DNA from: Paenibacillus xylanilyticus
GTDB lineage: Bacteria > Bacillota > Bacilli > Paenibacillales > Paenibacillaceae
Length of the DNA: 64,000 bases
Reading direction: 5' to 3'
Assembly (NCBI RefSeq): GCF_013359935.1
Contig: NZ_JABMCB010000170.1
Coordinates: forward strand, 124,001-188,000
Under the pieces are notes generated by a model. The model did not search any database. It was not told the origin of the DNA and saw only the letters and a program-made list of their open reading frames with translations. Made by a program: the position numbers and the translations under genes. This document shows, piece after piece, positions 36,455 through 44,610 of the stretch (positions are counted from its first letter, which is position 1; the number at the start of each line of letters is the position of its first letter).

Positions 36455-37224
36455 ATGAAAAAGTGACTCCCCCAGAGTCCATGTCTGAATCCGTAGGTTT
36501 GATCTGGGAGTACCAGCAGACCAAGGATAATGAAATTGCAACAGTTCTTATCCGTAAATATGAACCGATGGTAAAAATGGCGGCAGGTAAAATTGCCCGG
36601 AATCGTCCGGATCTGTATGAAGACTTATATCAGACCGGCCAAATGGCTCTGATTCGTCTTCTTCAGCAGTATGATATTAATCTCGGTATTCCGTTTGAAC
36701 CATATGCTATGAAAAGTATGATCGGTCATATGAAGAACTACCTTCGGGACAAATCTTGGTATATTCAGGTACCACGACGAATCAAGGAAAAGGGTGCTCT
36801 TGTACAGCATGCCATTGATGAATTGACGGTGAAGTTTGAACGCTCACCAAGTGTGGATGAGATCGCTGAATACCTTGATCTGACCCCTGAGGAAACCATC
36901 GAAGTGTTGGCTGGTCGGGAATGTTACCACTATGTTTCACTCGACTCCCCTCTATCTCAGGACGAGAGTGCAGCAACGCTTGGTGAACTGATCAGTGCAG
37001 ACGTGAACGACTTTGATTCGGTTGAAAAACGGATGGACTTGCAACAGGCATTGGGACAGTTGAAGGAACAGGAACAAAAGGTGCTTATTTTGGCATTTCA
37101 GGATGGTCAGTCTCAACGGGCAATTGCTCAGAAATTGGGCGTATCCCAGATGAGCGTTTCCCGAATTCAGAAGAGAGCTACTGAAAAATTGAAACAAATC
37201 ATGTCAAATGCTTCAATGTTATGA
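36451..37224 (+). CDS. sigB: general stress RNA polymerase sigma factor SigB
   Basis: 257 residues of the SigB/F/G type (sigma-70 group 3). Region 2 is DLYEDLYQTGQMALIRLLQQY (in parts DLYQTG, MALIRLL, FEPYAMKSMIGHMKNYLRD), with WYIQVPRRIKEKG at the 2-3 junction and region 4 as QLKEQEQKVLILAFQDGQSQ ... GVSQMSVSRIQKRA. The gene order rsbV-rsbW-sigB, and the absence of sporulation genes such as spoIIAA near it, argue for SigB rather than SigF. No rsbX follows; a terminator does. Confidence 0.93.
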   Translation: MNEKVTPPESMSESVGLIWEYQQTKDNEIATVLIRKYEPMVKMAAGKIARNRPDLYEDLYQTGQMALIRLLQQYDINLGIPFEPYAMKSMIGHMKNYLRDKSWYIQVPRRIKEKGALVQHAIDELTVKFERSPSVDEIAEYLDLTPEETIEVLAGRECYHYVSLDSPLSQDESAATLGELISADVNDFDSVEKRMDLQQALGQLKEQEQKVLILAFQDGQSQRAIAQKLGVSQMSVSRIQKRATEKLKQIMSNASML

Positions 37225-37261
37225 AATGTGAAGCCCTGATGTTGTTAAGTACGGCATAGAG

Positions 37262-37304
37262 AAGGACACGTGATTCCACTGGAATACATACGTGTCCTTT
37301 TTTG
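37262..37304 (+). terminator. rho-independent terminator of the sigB operon
   Basis: AAGGACACGT (37262-37271) pairs with ACGTGTCCTT (37290-37299), followed by TTTTTG. Confidence 0.9.
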
Positions 37305-37349
37305 AAATTTGTTCAGAGATATGATTTATAGGAAAGCGGGAGTGGTATT

Positions 37350-38378
37350 GTGACGTTGGATAAGGTCAAGCTGGCAGACAGGCGAGACAAATTATCTTTT
37401 TCGGGGCAGTGGGAATGGTGGGACTGGGTGGCACCAGAAGAGGGGGACATGGCTGAGGTATTGGAGGAACTCACAGAAGTATTCCCAGAGATGCAGTATT
37501 GGCTTCGCAAAATTCCCGAGGTGCATTCCAACTATCTGTCTGTACGATTTTTGAATGGGACAGAGCCAGTCATATTTGGTTCACTACTGTACGCTGTCAA
37601 AAATGAGAAAGATAGTGAACGCAAGGATAATCAGATGTTCTTCTATGTAGACCAAAACAGCTTGGTAACGATCAATTTGGACGATAACACAAGGGGGATC
37701 ATGAATACGGGGGAACGTTCAGCCATGCTGCAACAGTGTACCACGGCTCGCGACGGGATGTTTGTACTGTTCAGAGCCATATTGCACTATTACCATGTAG
37801 GAATGGATCAATTTGAAACACATTTGCGGGAACTGGAACGAAAGATGGAATTACGTAATGCCCGGACACTGATGGACCAGATCCTTGAGGCACGTTTTGA
37901 ACTCTTGTATTGGAGCAATTTGTTTATTCCCTATTCCGAATTAATGGCTGCTGCCCGTGAAGCCTATCTGGACGAAATGGAGGACAGTCGCTTCTTCAAG
38001 CAGCTTCAGCACCGTATAGAGCGTATGGAGCGCTTATTTCAGCATTATGAAAAAGAGATCGACACACTCATCTCGATAGATAATGCGACTTCCGGTGTAC
38101 GTGGTAATGAAATTATGAAGACACTAACCATCGTTACTTCAGTATGTACGCCCGCAACGGCTGCCGGTGCAATCTGGGGGATGAACTTCGAAAACCTGCC
38201 TTTGATTGATAAGACATGGGGGGTTGTATTGGTCATCTCACTCATCCTTGCCAGCATGGCCAGCATGTATGTATGGATGATGATGAAAGGCTGGACCGGA
38301 GATCTGTTAAGGGTGAAGCCCACGCAGCGACCGGCTGATGACCCCGATAAACGAGGCAAATCCGTGCGGAAAGGATAA
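37350..38378 (+). CDS. CorA-family divalent cation channel
   Basis: 342 residues. A GTG start at 37350 lies shortly after GGGAGTGG. A large cytosolic alpha/beta funnel is followed by the long stalk helix and two C-terminal membrane helices. The selectivity motif GMN is present in GAIWGMNFENLP between the two helices (about residues 275-280), and the C-terminal basic cluster (TQRPADDPDKRGKS) follows. The family moves Mg2+ or Co2+/Ni2+, and some members release Zn2+. No Mg riboswitch is visible upstream. It ends 13 bases before the convergent DUF5665 gene. Confidence 0.88.
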   Translation: MTLDKVKLADRRDKLSFSGQWEWWDWVAPEEGDMAEVLEELTEVFPEMQYWLRKIPEVHSNYLSVRFLNGTEPVIFGSLLYAVKNEKDSERKDNQMFFYVDQNSLVTINLDDNTRGIMNTGERSAMLQQCTTARDGMFVLFRAILHYYHVGMDQFETHLRELERKMELRNARTLMDQILEARFELLYWSNLFIPYSELMAAAREAYLDEMEDSRFFKQLQHRIERMERLFQHYEKEIDTLISIDNATSGVRGNEIMKTLTIVTSVCTPATAAGAIWGMNFENLPLIDKTWGVVLVISLILASMASMYVWMMMKGWTGDLLRVKPTQRPADDPDKRGKSVRKG

Positions 38379-38391
38379 TCGTTCTTATCGC

Positions 38392-38757
38392 CTAGCTCTT
38401 GTAATCTTCAATATACCCAAGCAGATCTGCAATGTATTGTCCTACAATCGGCATGTTCACAAACTGGCTGAGTATAAGTCCCAGGAGACCCAAGACAACG
38501 AAGGTTCCCAGTGTAAGTCCGAGTCCTCTTGCCATACCAGCCGTGAAATTGGTAATGATGCGTTTTTTGGGACTGGTGTAATTCTCGATAATATCCTTAA
38601 TCTGTGCTTTTTCCAGACTGTCTGCAAGCTGGTCCAGTCGCGTGTTCAGCTTTTTTACTTCATGGCGCAATTCAAAAGGGTGTTCTGCCGTGTCATACTG
38701 CTGTGATGGTTTAGTTCCGGTAACGGGGGTGTTTCCGTTTAATGTGACTTTACTCAT
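38392..38757 (-). CDS. DUF5665 membrane protein
   Basis: 121 residues. AGGAGGAGG precedes the ATG at 38757. A coiled N-terminal part (FELRHEVKKLNTRLDQLADSL) is followed by one or two membrane helices (GLGLTLGTFVVLGLLGLILS) and a short tail. This matches the DUF5665 layout of firmicute proteins of unknown function. It lies downstream of the YtxH gene but is separated from it by a terminator-like hairpin. Confidence 0.8.
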   Translation of the reverse strand: MSKVTLNGNTPVTGTKPSQQYDTAEHPFELRHEVKKLNTRLDQLADSLEKAQIKDIIENYTSPKKRIITNFTAGMARGLGLTLGTFVVLGLLGLILSQFVNMPIVGQYIADLLGYIEDYKS

Positions 38758-38788
38758 GTCAGTCCTCCTCCTATTACACTGGATGAAA

Positions 38789-38817
38789 AATAGCCAGCTG
38801 AAACTCAGCTGGCTATT
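38789..38817 (-). terminator. rho-independent terminator after the YtxH gene
   Basis: AATAGCCAGCTGA (38789-38801) pairs perfectly with TCAGCTGGCTATT (38805-38817) with a 3-base loop; TTTTTC follows on the minus strand. Downstream DUF5665 expression would need readthrough or its own promoter. Confidence 0.85.
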
Positions 38818-38835
38818 GACCATTCGCTCAAGCCC

Positions 38836-39243
38836 TTACAGGCTGGTCGAATTCAGCTCTTTTCGTGTATCTTCCTTTGCATCCTCGGAAGCGGAAGCGA
38901 CTTCGCTGGTCGCTTTGGTTGCTTCATCAGCTACATCTGCGGAAGCCTTTCTTACCGAATCCATAACATCGTTACGGCCTTGGTTTACTGTTTTGGCGAT
39001 ATCCGACGTTTTGGTAGAAACCGTTTTGGCCAGTTCAGTCGCCTTGTCGGTTACGACTGCCGCAACTTCCTTGGTACGATCAGTAACCATACCAACCTTC
39101 TCGGAGAGGTCACCCCGGAGCTCCCGTCCTGGTTTAGGAGCGAAGAGCAATGCTGCTGCTGCTCCCAGCAAACCACCGATGAAAATACCTTTGGCGAAAG
39201 TCGAACCGCTTTGTACAGGATATTGATCTTCTGCTTTATTCAT
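38836..39243 (-). CDS. YtxH-domain general stress protein
   Basis: 135 residues. AAAAAAGGAGTG precedes the ATG at 39243. A glycine/alanine-rich membrane segment (FAKGIFIGGLLGAAAALLFAP) ends in the family's KPGRELRGDL. It is followed by a long alanine/lysine/aspartate helix of late-embryogenesis-like repeats (TKEVAAVVTDKATELAKTV and so on). YtxH of B. subtilis is a SigB-controlled gene beside ytxG; here the ytxG-like gene is 13 kb away on the other side of sigB. Role unknown; probably envelope or desiccation stress. Confidence 0.87.
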   Translation of the reverse strand: MNKAEDQYPVQSGSTFAKGIFIGGLLGAAAALLFAPKPGRELRGDLSEKVGMVTDRTKEVAAVVTDKATELAKTVSTKTSDIAKTVNQGRNDVMDSVRKASADVADEATKATSEVASASEDAKEDTRKELNSTSL

Positions 39244-39307
39244 GTCAAATCACTCCTTTTTTAAATTAAGAAACGAATAACGAAACAACGAACACCTTGT
39301 TGACCGA

Positions 39308-39565
39308 TCAGGCAGCCTGTCTGAACAGTCTGGACACAAGCCCCAGCAAAAAGACAAAGAGCGCTGTACCAATGATGGCAGGGATAATAGCGAAGTTACC
39401 GATAACCGGTCCCCAGTTACCAAGCAACAGTGCGCCCAGCCAAGCTCCAACAAATCCGGCAATCATCGCTCCGATGATGCCTCCTGGCATATCGTGACCG
39501 GCAAGTGCATCTCCAATCAGGCCGATGATAACTGCCAATACAATGCTAAGAATGATGCCCCACAT
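39308..39565 (-). CDS. GlsB/YeaQ/YmgE-family stress membrane protein
   Basis: 85 residues, three predicted helices, very rich in Gly and Ile. The pattern IIGLIGDALAG ... GGIIGAMIAGFVGAWLGALLL is the diagnostic G-x3-G repeat of the YeaQ/GlsB (transglycosylase-associated) family. AAAGGAGGCGG precedes the ATG at 39565. The family is stress-induced in many bacteria; the mechanism is unknown. A SigB-type promoter lies about 60 bases upstream. Confidence 0.9.
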   Translation of the reverse strand: MWGIILSIVLAVIIGLIGDALAGHDMPGGIIGAMIAGFVGAWLGALLLGNWGPVIGNFAIIPAIIGTALFVFLLGLVSRLFRQAA

Positions 39566-39627
39566 AACAACCGCCTCCTTTACACTTGATGCAGGATGTT
39601 GTCTGTTCGCGTTTGCTTACTTCGTAT

Positions 39628-39653
39628 ATAAACGCCGTGCATCAAGCTGAAAC
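39628..39653 (-). promoter_or_regulatory. weaker SigB-type promoter for the YeaQ gene
   Basis: On the minus strand: GTTTCA (39653-39648), 14-base spacer, GTTTAT (39633-39628). The spacing and -35 match the others, but the -10 lacks GG. Confidence 0.5.
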
Positions 39654-39693
39654 AACTGAAACAGATATGGGCAAGCTGGAAGTGGAAAGAAAC

Positions 39694-40389
39694 TCAGATC
39701 ATTCGTTTCATTGCACCCATCATGCAGACGAGCCAGGCCAGTCCGGCAACGAATCCGGCAAATACGTCTGTAGGATAATGCACACCAAGCATAATTCGAC
39801 TTATTCCGATGAGTCCAATAAACCCTATACCGCAGACAATAGGCAGTATGATGGAGGCGGATCTTCTCTGTCTTTCGATTGCCCAGATTACAAAAAACAT
39901 GCCATAGAACCCCATGGAAATCATGGCATGACCACTGGGGAAGCTATATCCATGAACCACCATTAAATGATCAAGTTCAGGACGGCTTCGACGAAAAATT
40001 TCTTTCAGTCCTGTATTAAGAAGCCACATGACTGCAAAGCTGCCAAGGATTACATAACCATAGATAAAGGATCGTGGACTGCGCTGTATAAAGAATAAGG
40101 CTGCCGCACAGATTGCTGCCAATGCCGAAATTTTGAAAGAACCGATTGCAGTAATGAAGGAAATGACAGGCAGCAGTGCAAGACGAGATTCAGAATGGAG
40201 ATAAAACCAGTGTTGAATCTGATCATCCAACTGAATGATAAAATGTGTCCCTAGCCAAGCACCAACTACGGCCAGAAGGATAACAAGAGCAGAACTGAAC
40301 AAAACGCCTACTCCACTCCAGACAAAGAGGGAACGCCAGGATAAACGCGGGGAACTTCCAAAGAAAGATGAATTGCTTTCACGCAGCAT
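39694..40389 (-). CDS. PAP2-family membrane phosphatase
   Basis: 231 residues, about six membrane helices. AAGGAGATC precedes the ATG at 40389. The three catalytic motifs of the phosphatidic-acid-phosphatase 2 family are intact: KEIFRRSRP, PSGHAMIS and SRIMLGVHYPTDVFAG. Likely substrates are lipid phosphates such as undecaprenyl pyrophosphate or phosphatidylglycerophosphate. It has a SigB-type promoter and leads a minus-strand row with YeaQ and YtxH, hinting at envelope maintenance under stress. Confidence 0.9.
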   Translation of the reverse strand: MLRESNSSFFGSSPRLSWRSLFVWSGVGVLFSSALVILLAVVGAWLGTHFIIQLDDQIQHWFYLHSESRLALLPVISFITAIGSFKISALAAICAAALFFIQRSPRSFIYGYVILGSFAVMWLLNTGLKEIFRRSRPELDHLMVVHGYSFPSGHAMISMGFYGMFFVIWAIERQRRSASIILPIVCGIGFIGLIGISRIMLGVHYPTDVFAGFVAGLAWLVCMMGAMKRMI

Positions 40390-40441
40390 GATGGGATCTC
40401 CTTCAATTAAGATTGGTTATTAGTTCCAGATTGGTATAGGC

Positions 40442-40467
40442 TTACCCGAAAAACATGTCGAAAAAAC
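40442..40467 (-). promoter_or_regulatory. SigB-type promoter for the PAP2 gene
   Basis: On the minus strand: GTTTTT (40467-40462), 14-base spacer, GGGTAA (40447-40442), about 53 bases before the PAP2 start. Confidence 0.7.
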
Positions 40468-40495
40468 TGAAAAAACATCGTTTTTGTACTATAAT
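40467..40495 (+). promoter_or_regulatory. SigA-type promoter for the asparaginase gene
   Basis: CTGAAA (40467-40472), 17-base spacer, TATAAT (40490-40495), 72 bases before the ATG. The -10 is perfect and the -35 matches 4 of 6. It abuts the divergent PAP2 promoter. Confidence 0.55.
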
Positions 40496-40566
40496 TTAAA
40501 GATATCCCATGCAGCGTAATGACGCAAAGCAGAGATGAGACTGGGAGTATAAAGGAGAGAACTCGC

Positions 40567-41586
40567 ATGGAGAGTGCGTTGTTAGTTAAGGAATATCGTG
40601 CAGGCGTTATGGAATGCGCCCACTTTGGACACATAAGCATCACGAATGAGAAAGGGAATGTCGTTTATTCAGCGGGGAATCCGCACTTTAGAGCGTTTAC
40701 CCGCTCATCTGCCAAACCTTTTCAGGCCATTCCAGGCATTCGTGCAGGTATTGCAGCCCACTATGGGTTATCATCCAAGGAAATTGCAATCATGGCATCT
40801 TCCCATCGTTCGGAGCCCGAGCACATTCAGGTGCTGGAACAACTGTCGGCCAAAATCGGTTTGGGAGAAGAGTGCCTGATCTGTGCCGCCAGTTATCCGT
40901 TGAATGAGGAGAGCCGGAATCAATGGCTGCGCAGCCAGGGGGAAAAACGGCGTATTTTGCATAATTGCTCGGGTAAACACCTCGGTATTCTGGGTTACAG
41001 CCGCATGAAAAATTTCGATCTGGAAAGTTATGCCGAAAGAGAACATCCAGTGCAGCGTGAAATTTTGGAGACGATGGCTGGTATGGCTGGAATTGATCAG
41101 AAGGAAATTGAACTGGGGACGGATGGCTGCGGCTTTCCGGTATTTTCGCTGCCATTATCGGCCTTGTCGAATGCTTATTTGAAGCTCGCCTGCCCGGATT
41201 TAATCGAAGATGCCCCGACACGGGCAGCGGTAGAAACCATTACGTCGGCAATGAACGACCAGCCTCTTATGGTTGGAGGAACTGGACGTGTCGATTCGGT
41301 ACTTCTTGAAGACAGCAACATTGTTGCAAAAGGTGGATTTAAGGGTGTATTCGGTTTTGCCTTGAAAAAGGAAAGACTCGGCGTAACATTTAAGGTGCTC
41401 GACGGTTCTGAGGATGAATGGGCATGGATTGCTCAATCCATTCTTGAGCAGATTGGATATTCCAACCGGACCACCATTGAACGGCTGTCCCATGTTTTTC
41501 CTCCCGAAATTCGCAACGATGCTGGAAATATCGTAGGACATACAGATTGTGAATTCGTGCTTCACTCACCTGATGAAAGCGTATAA
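40567..41586 (+). CDS. L-asparaginase II-family protein
   Basis: 339 residues, cytosolic, splitting asparagine to aspartate and ammonia. ATG 40567 follows AAAGGAGAG by 8 bases; the longer start at 40519 has no such site. The sequence carries the hallmark lines of the Rhizobium etli AnsA-type (asparaginase_II) family, unrelated to the classic type I/II enzymes: RAFTRSSAKPFQAIP, MASSHRSEPEHI, LHNCSGKHLGIL and GTDGCGFPVFSLPLSALS. It is a monocistronic gene divergent from PAP2. Confidence 0.87.
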   Translation: MESALLVKEYRAGVMECAHFGHISITNEKGNVVYSAGNPHFRAFTRSSAKPFQAIPGIRAGIAAHYGLSSKEIAIMASSHRSEPEHIQVLEQLSAKIGLGEECLICAASYPLNEESRNQWLRSQGEKRRILHNCSGKHLGILGYSRMKNFDLESYAEREHPVQREILETMAGMAGIDQKEIELGTDGCGFPVFSLPLSALSNAYLKLACPDLIEDAPTRAAVETITSAMNDQPLMVGGTGRVDSVLLEDSNIVAKGGFKGVFGFALKKERLGVTFKVLDGSEDEWAWIAQSILEQIGYSNRTTIERLSHVFPPEIRNDAGNIVGHTDCEFVLHSPDESV

Positions 41587-41729
41587 CCATAAGCTAGGGG
41601 CGTGATTAGAATCCCCGGACCTCGGGTAAAGATGAGATACCAACTGGTATTGATTTATAAGCATTCATATACACGCAAGACCTGCTGCGCAGGTAAGCGG
41701 CAGCTCTAAACCCTTGGAGGTGGATGAAC

Positions 41730-42455
41730 ATGATTAAAGTAGTGACATCGGAAGAAAGGCACACGTCGGATCGAGGTTGGATACACAGTGAATTCAGCTT
41801 TTCTTTTGCGGATTATGACGATCCAAGCAACGCCCATTTTGGCTGCCTGCTGGCCCATAATGACAACACGCTGATGCCGCAGGAAGGCTTTAAACGACAT
41901 CCACATCATGACCTTGAAATTGTTAGCTATGTTATATCCGGTAAGTTGAAACATACAGACAGCATGGGAACCGAACAGGTGCTTGAGCCGGGAACCGTAC
42001 AGGTGATGAGTGCAGGAACCGGGGTGGAACATTCGGAAACTAATCCGTCTGAGGATGAACCGGTGCGTTTCCTGCAAATGTGGTTTCTGCCATCTCAGCG
42101 CATGCTGAAGCCATCGTATACAAATCAGCGATTTGAGCAGCAGGCCCAGCTTAACCGTCTGTGTCCCATTGTTTCCGGGCAAGGAGGGGAAGGGGCCGAA
42201 GGCGCGCTGCACATTTCCCAGGATGTGACGTGTTATCTGACCCAATTGGAATCCGGGAAAAAAATCATGTATCCACAGCATGAAGACAGGCGCACGCATT
42301 TTTTCCTGATCAGTGGCCATGTGGAGATCACATGTGCGGACGGGAACTTTAACCTGAAGCCAGGGGATGCTGCCCGTATTCGCAAAAGCTGTGATCTGCA
42401 AATTACGAGTACGGGGAGCGAATCCGCTGAATTCGTACTGGTAGATTTGCCTTAA
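41730..42455 (+). CDS. pirin-family bicupin protein
   Basis: 241 residues. ATG 41730 is preferred with GGAGG 9 bases upstream over ATG 41724, which is 3 bases from it. The N-terminal cupin has metal ligands in GFKRHPHHDLEIVSYVISG and GTGVEHSETNP. Its layout (SDRGWIHSEFSFSFADY) is that of the YhhW/pirin group, some of which oxidise quercetin. Whether the enzyme is active cannot be told. Confidence 0.88.
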   Translation: MIKVVTSEERHTSDRGWIHSEFSFSFADYDDPSNAHFGCLLAHNDNTLMPQEGFKRHPHHDLEIVSYVISGKLKHTDSMGTEQVLEPGTVQVMSAGTGVEHSETNPSEDEPVRFLQMWFLPSQRMLKPSYTNQRFEQQAQLNRLCPIVSGQGGEGAEGALHISQDVTCYLTQLESGKKIMYPQHEDRRTHFFLISGHVEITCADGNFNLKPGDAARIRKSCDLQITSTGSESAEFVLVDLP

Positions 42456-42496
42456 CAACAAGTCATGCAGAGCAAATGATTGGTTTGCATAAGAAC

Positions 42497-42540
42497 AAAA
42501 AGGACCTGTTCTCCCATGAAGGGGAGAACAGGTCCTTTTT
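42497..42540. terminator. bidirectional terminator
   Basis: AAAAAGGACCTGTTCTCC (42497-42514) pairs with GGAGAACAGGTCCTTTTT (42523-42540). It lies between the convergent pirin and DUF1128 genes. Confidence 0.93.
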
Positions 42541-42567
42541 GCTGAAATCTGCTGAATTTGGGATTAG

Positions 42568-42792
42568 CTAAACTTTACGAAGTTTTCCGAGTTCGGAAGC
42601 AACAGCTTCCACTTCGGAGATACTGAGATGCTCTTTGCCCAGGACCATCTCGTAAAGGTCGTACAGATCCTCGTACTTGTCCAGTGGGAAAGCCGAAGCC
42701 TGCATGGCTGCACCGCTGGCCATCCGCAGCTTGGTTTTAATCGCTTCAATCATATATTCCATGTTGGCAGCGTTCGCTTGTGTTAAATCCAT
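42568..42792 (-). CDS. DUF1128 (YfkK-like) protein
   Basis: 74 residues. ATG 42792 (MDLTQANAANMEYMIEAIKT) is chosen because GGAAGGG lies about 11 bases upstream, whereas the next ATG abuts it. Both helices and the C-terminal SELGKLRKV match DUF1128, a small conserved firmicute family of unknown function. It is divergent from the YyaC gene. Confidence 0.87.
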   Translation of the reverse strand: MDLTQANAANMEYMIEAIKTKLRMASGAAMQASAFPLDKYEDLYDLYEMVLGKEHLSISEVEAVASELGKLRKV

Positions 42793-42949
42793 CGTTATGT
42801 CCATCCCTTCCGTATCGGAAACTGTAGTCATTGTATCATGATTGGACAGGCACAGGCCAATGCTTTTGCGGGTATAGCTCTTATCGGATAAAATATGAAT
42901 ACAACCATCGTTTAATGTGGATCGTTACGTGTAAAGGAGAGGAAACAGA

Positions 42950-43492
42950 TTGGCAGCATACAAGCGGGATTTTGTGCGCCACCAGGGCCGGGAAATCCCA
43001 AAAAGTGTTTCGGGAGAAGAACTGATCCCATTTTTCAGACACATCTACCAGAAACATTCACCTGATGAAATAACATTTGTCTGCATTGGTACAGATCGTT
43101 CCACTGGAGATGCACTTGGGCCCCTCACCGGAACCCTGCTGGAGGAGCATGGAGTCGGCCATGTCGTGGGGACGCTGTCTGTCCCTTGTGATGCAGATAC
43201 GCTAGAGAAACGAATGGCTCAAATTCCGGCGCATCAAGCGATTGTTGCGATCGATGCCTGTCTCGGTCCCAAACATGCAGCGGGTACATATTATCTTTCG
43301 CACCGTGCACTCCTTCCGGCAGAATCGGTGGGAGGCAAACTGCCGCCCGTTGGACAATATAGTGTGGCAGCAGTCGTAAACACCAATGGACCGAGGCCAT
43401 ATTCCATCTTACAGATGACTTCGCTTCACTTCGTAATGGGTATGTCCCGAACGATCGCCGATGCTGCGTTGGAAGCCTGGAAAACAAGATAA
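42950..43492 (+). CDS. YyaC-family spore protease-like protein
   Basis: 180 residues. TTG 42950 has AAAGGAGAGG 7 bases upstream. The core FVCIGTDRSTGDALGPLTG, LSVPCDADTLEKRM and IVAIDACLG (an acidic-pocket peptidase fold like HybD/Gpr) and GGKLPPVGQYSVAAVVNTNG match YyaC, which is made in the forespore. It implies that the host sporulates. The exact substrate in the spore is unknown. Confidence 0.9.
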   Translation: MAAYKRDFVRHQGREIPKSVSGEELIPFFRHIYQKHSPDEITFVCIGTDRSTGDALGPLTGTLLEEHGVGHVVGTLSVPCDADTLEKRMAQIPAHQAIVAIDACLGPKHAAGTYYLSHRALLPAESVGGKLPPVGQYSVAAVVNTNGPRPYSILQMTSLHFVMGMSRTIADAALEAWKTR

Positions 43493-43601
43493 ACGTTTCA
43501 TTCATGGGATGAAAGCTTAATAATATACAACTTGAACTACAAGAAGCTTGTTATATAAAATGAACGTGATCAATTCAATTCGCGCAGAGAGAGGGATTCA
43601 T

Positions 43602-44396
43602 ATGGAAAAAGTGATGTGTGATGGAACGACGATATGTTATGCCGAACAGGGTAAGGGAGAAGCCATTATTTTGCTCCACGGCTACTGCGGCAGTTCGTCC
43701 TATTGGGATGAAGTAGTGCCGGAGCTGGCACGTCATTATCGCTGCATCGTACCCGATCTGCGTGGACACGGCAAGACAGACGCGCCTATGGGCAATTACA
43801 CAATAGATCAGATGGGTAATGATGTCCTGCAGTTAATGGATGAACTGAACGTGGAAAAGGCAGTCCTGCTCGGACATTCAATGGGAGGATATATCGCCCT
43901 TTCCATCGCTCAACGCCATCCGGAACGATTAAAAGCTTTTGGTTTAATTCATTCTACTGCATATCCGGATAGTGAAGAGGGCAAGGAGAAGCGCCTTCGT
44001 GCAGTATCCACCATTCAGACAGAGGGCATTGTAAGCTTTGTGGATGGATTGGTTCCAGGCTTATTCGCTCCGGAACATGTGGAATCATTATCGGCACAAG
44101 TATCACGTGTCAAGGAAATCGGGTACCAGACCGCACCGCAGGGAGCTGCCGGGGCCGCACTGGCTATGCGGGAACGTCCGGATCGCCGGGATGTTCTATC
44201 AGCTACACCGCTCCCGGTTTTGCTGGTTGCAGGCGAGAAGGACCCTATCATTCCGCCGGAACGCACTTTTACAAGTGACAAGCCGCATATCGTCCAAGCA
44301 GTAATTGCCGGTGCGGGCCATATGAGCATGTATGAGGCACCGGAACAGTTGATTCAGGTCATTCAACAATTTATGAACGGATTACCAGAGGCATAA
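43602..44396 (+). CDS. alpha/beta-hydrolase
   Basis: 264 residues. ATG 43602 follows AGAGAGGG. The fold signature is complete: oxyanion hole LLHGYCGSSSYWDEV, nucleophile elbow LLGHSMGGYIAL (Ser), acid LVAGEKDPIIPPE (Asp) and catalytic His in IAGAGHMSMYEAPEQ. The closest recognised style is the esterase/haloperoxidase-like group; the substrate is unknown. It is a single gene followed by a terminator. Confidence 0.88.
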   Translation: MEKVMCDGTTICYAEQGKGEAIILLHGYCGSSSYWDEVVPELARHYRCIVPDLRGHGKTDAPMGNYTIDQMGNDVLQLMDELNVEKAVLLGHSMGGYIALSIAQRHPERLKAFGLIHSTAYPDSEEGKEKRLRAVSTIQTEGIVSFVDGLVPGLFAPEHVESLSAQVSRVKEIGYQTAPQGAAGAALAMRERPDRRDVLSATPLPVLLVAGEKDPIIPPERTFTSDKPHIVQAVIAGAGHMSMYEAPEQLIQVIQQFMNGLPEA

Positions 44397-44460
44397 CTTA
44401 CGGGAATTAACCATTTACCGGATTACTTTTTCACTTCTTGTGGAATGTCACCATGACAGG

Positions 44461-44498
44461 ACCCCTGCCACGTCTTCATACGACGGCAGGGGTTTCTT
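44461..44498 (+). terminator. rho-independent terminator
   Basis: ACCCCTGCC (44461-44469) pairs with GGCAGGGGT with an inner GTC/GAC pair, followed by TTTCTTC. Confidence 0.75.
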
Positions 44499-44610
44499 CG
44501 AGTTACGGCATCCATGAGGCAAGAAACCAGCTTTGGCTTTTTGTCATGGCATGGATTAAACTAAGGATAATGGATGATGATTCGAATGAGCGAACGAGGG
44601 GGCATATCTA

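Noticed and set aside
36451..37224. SigF or SigG instead of SigB
   Set aside because: rsbV and rsbW neighbours, the SigB-type promoter in front and stress genes around it favour SigB; no spoIIA-type context.
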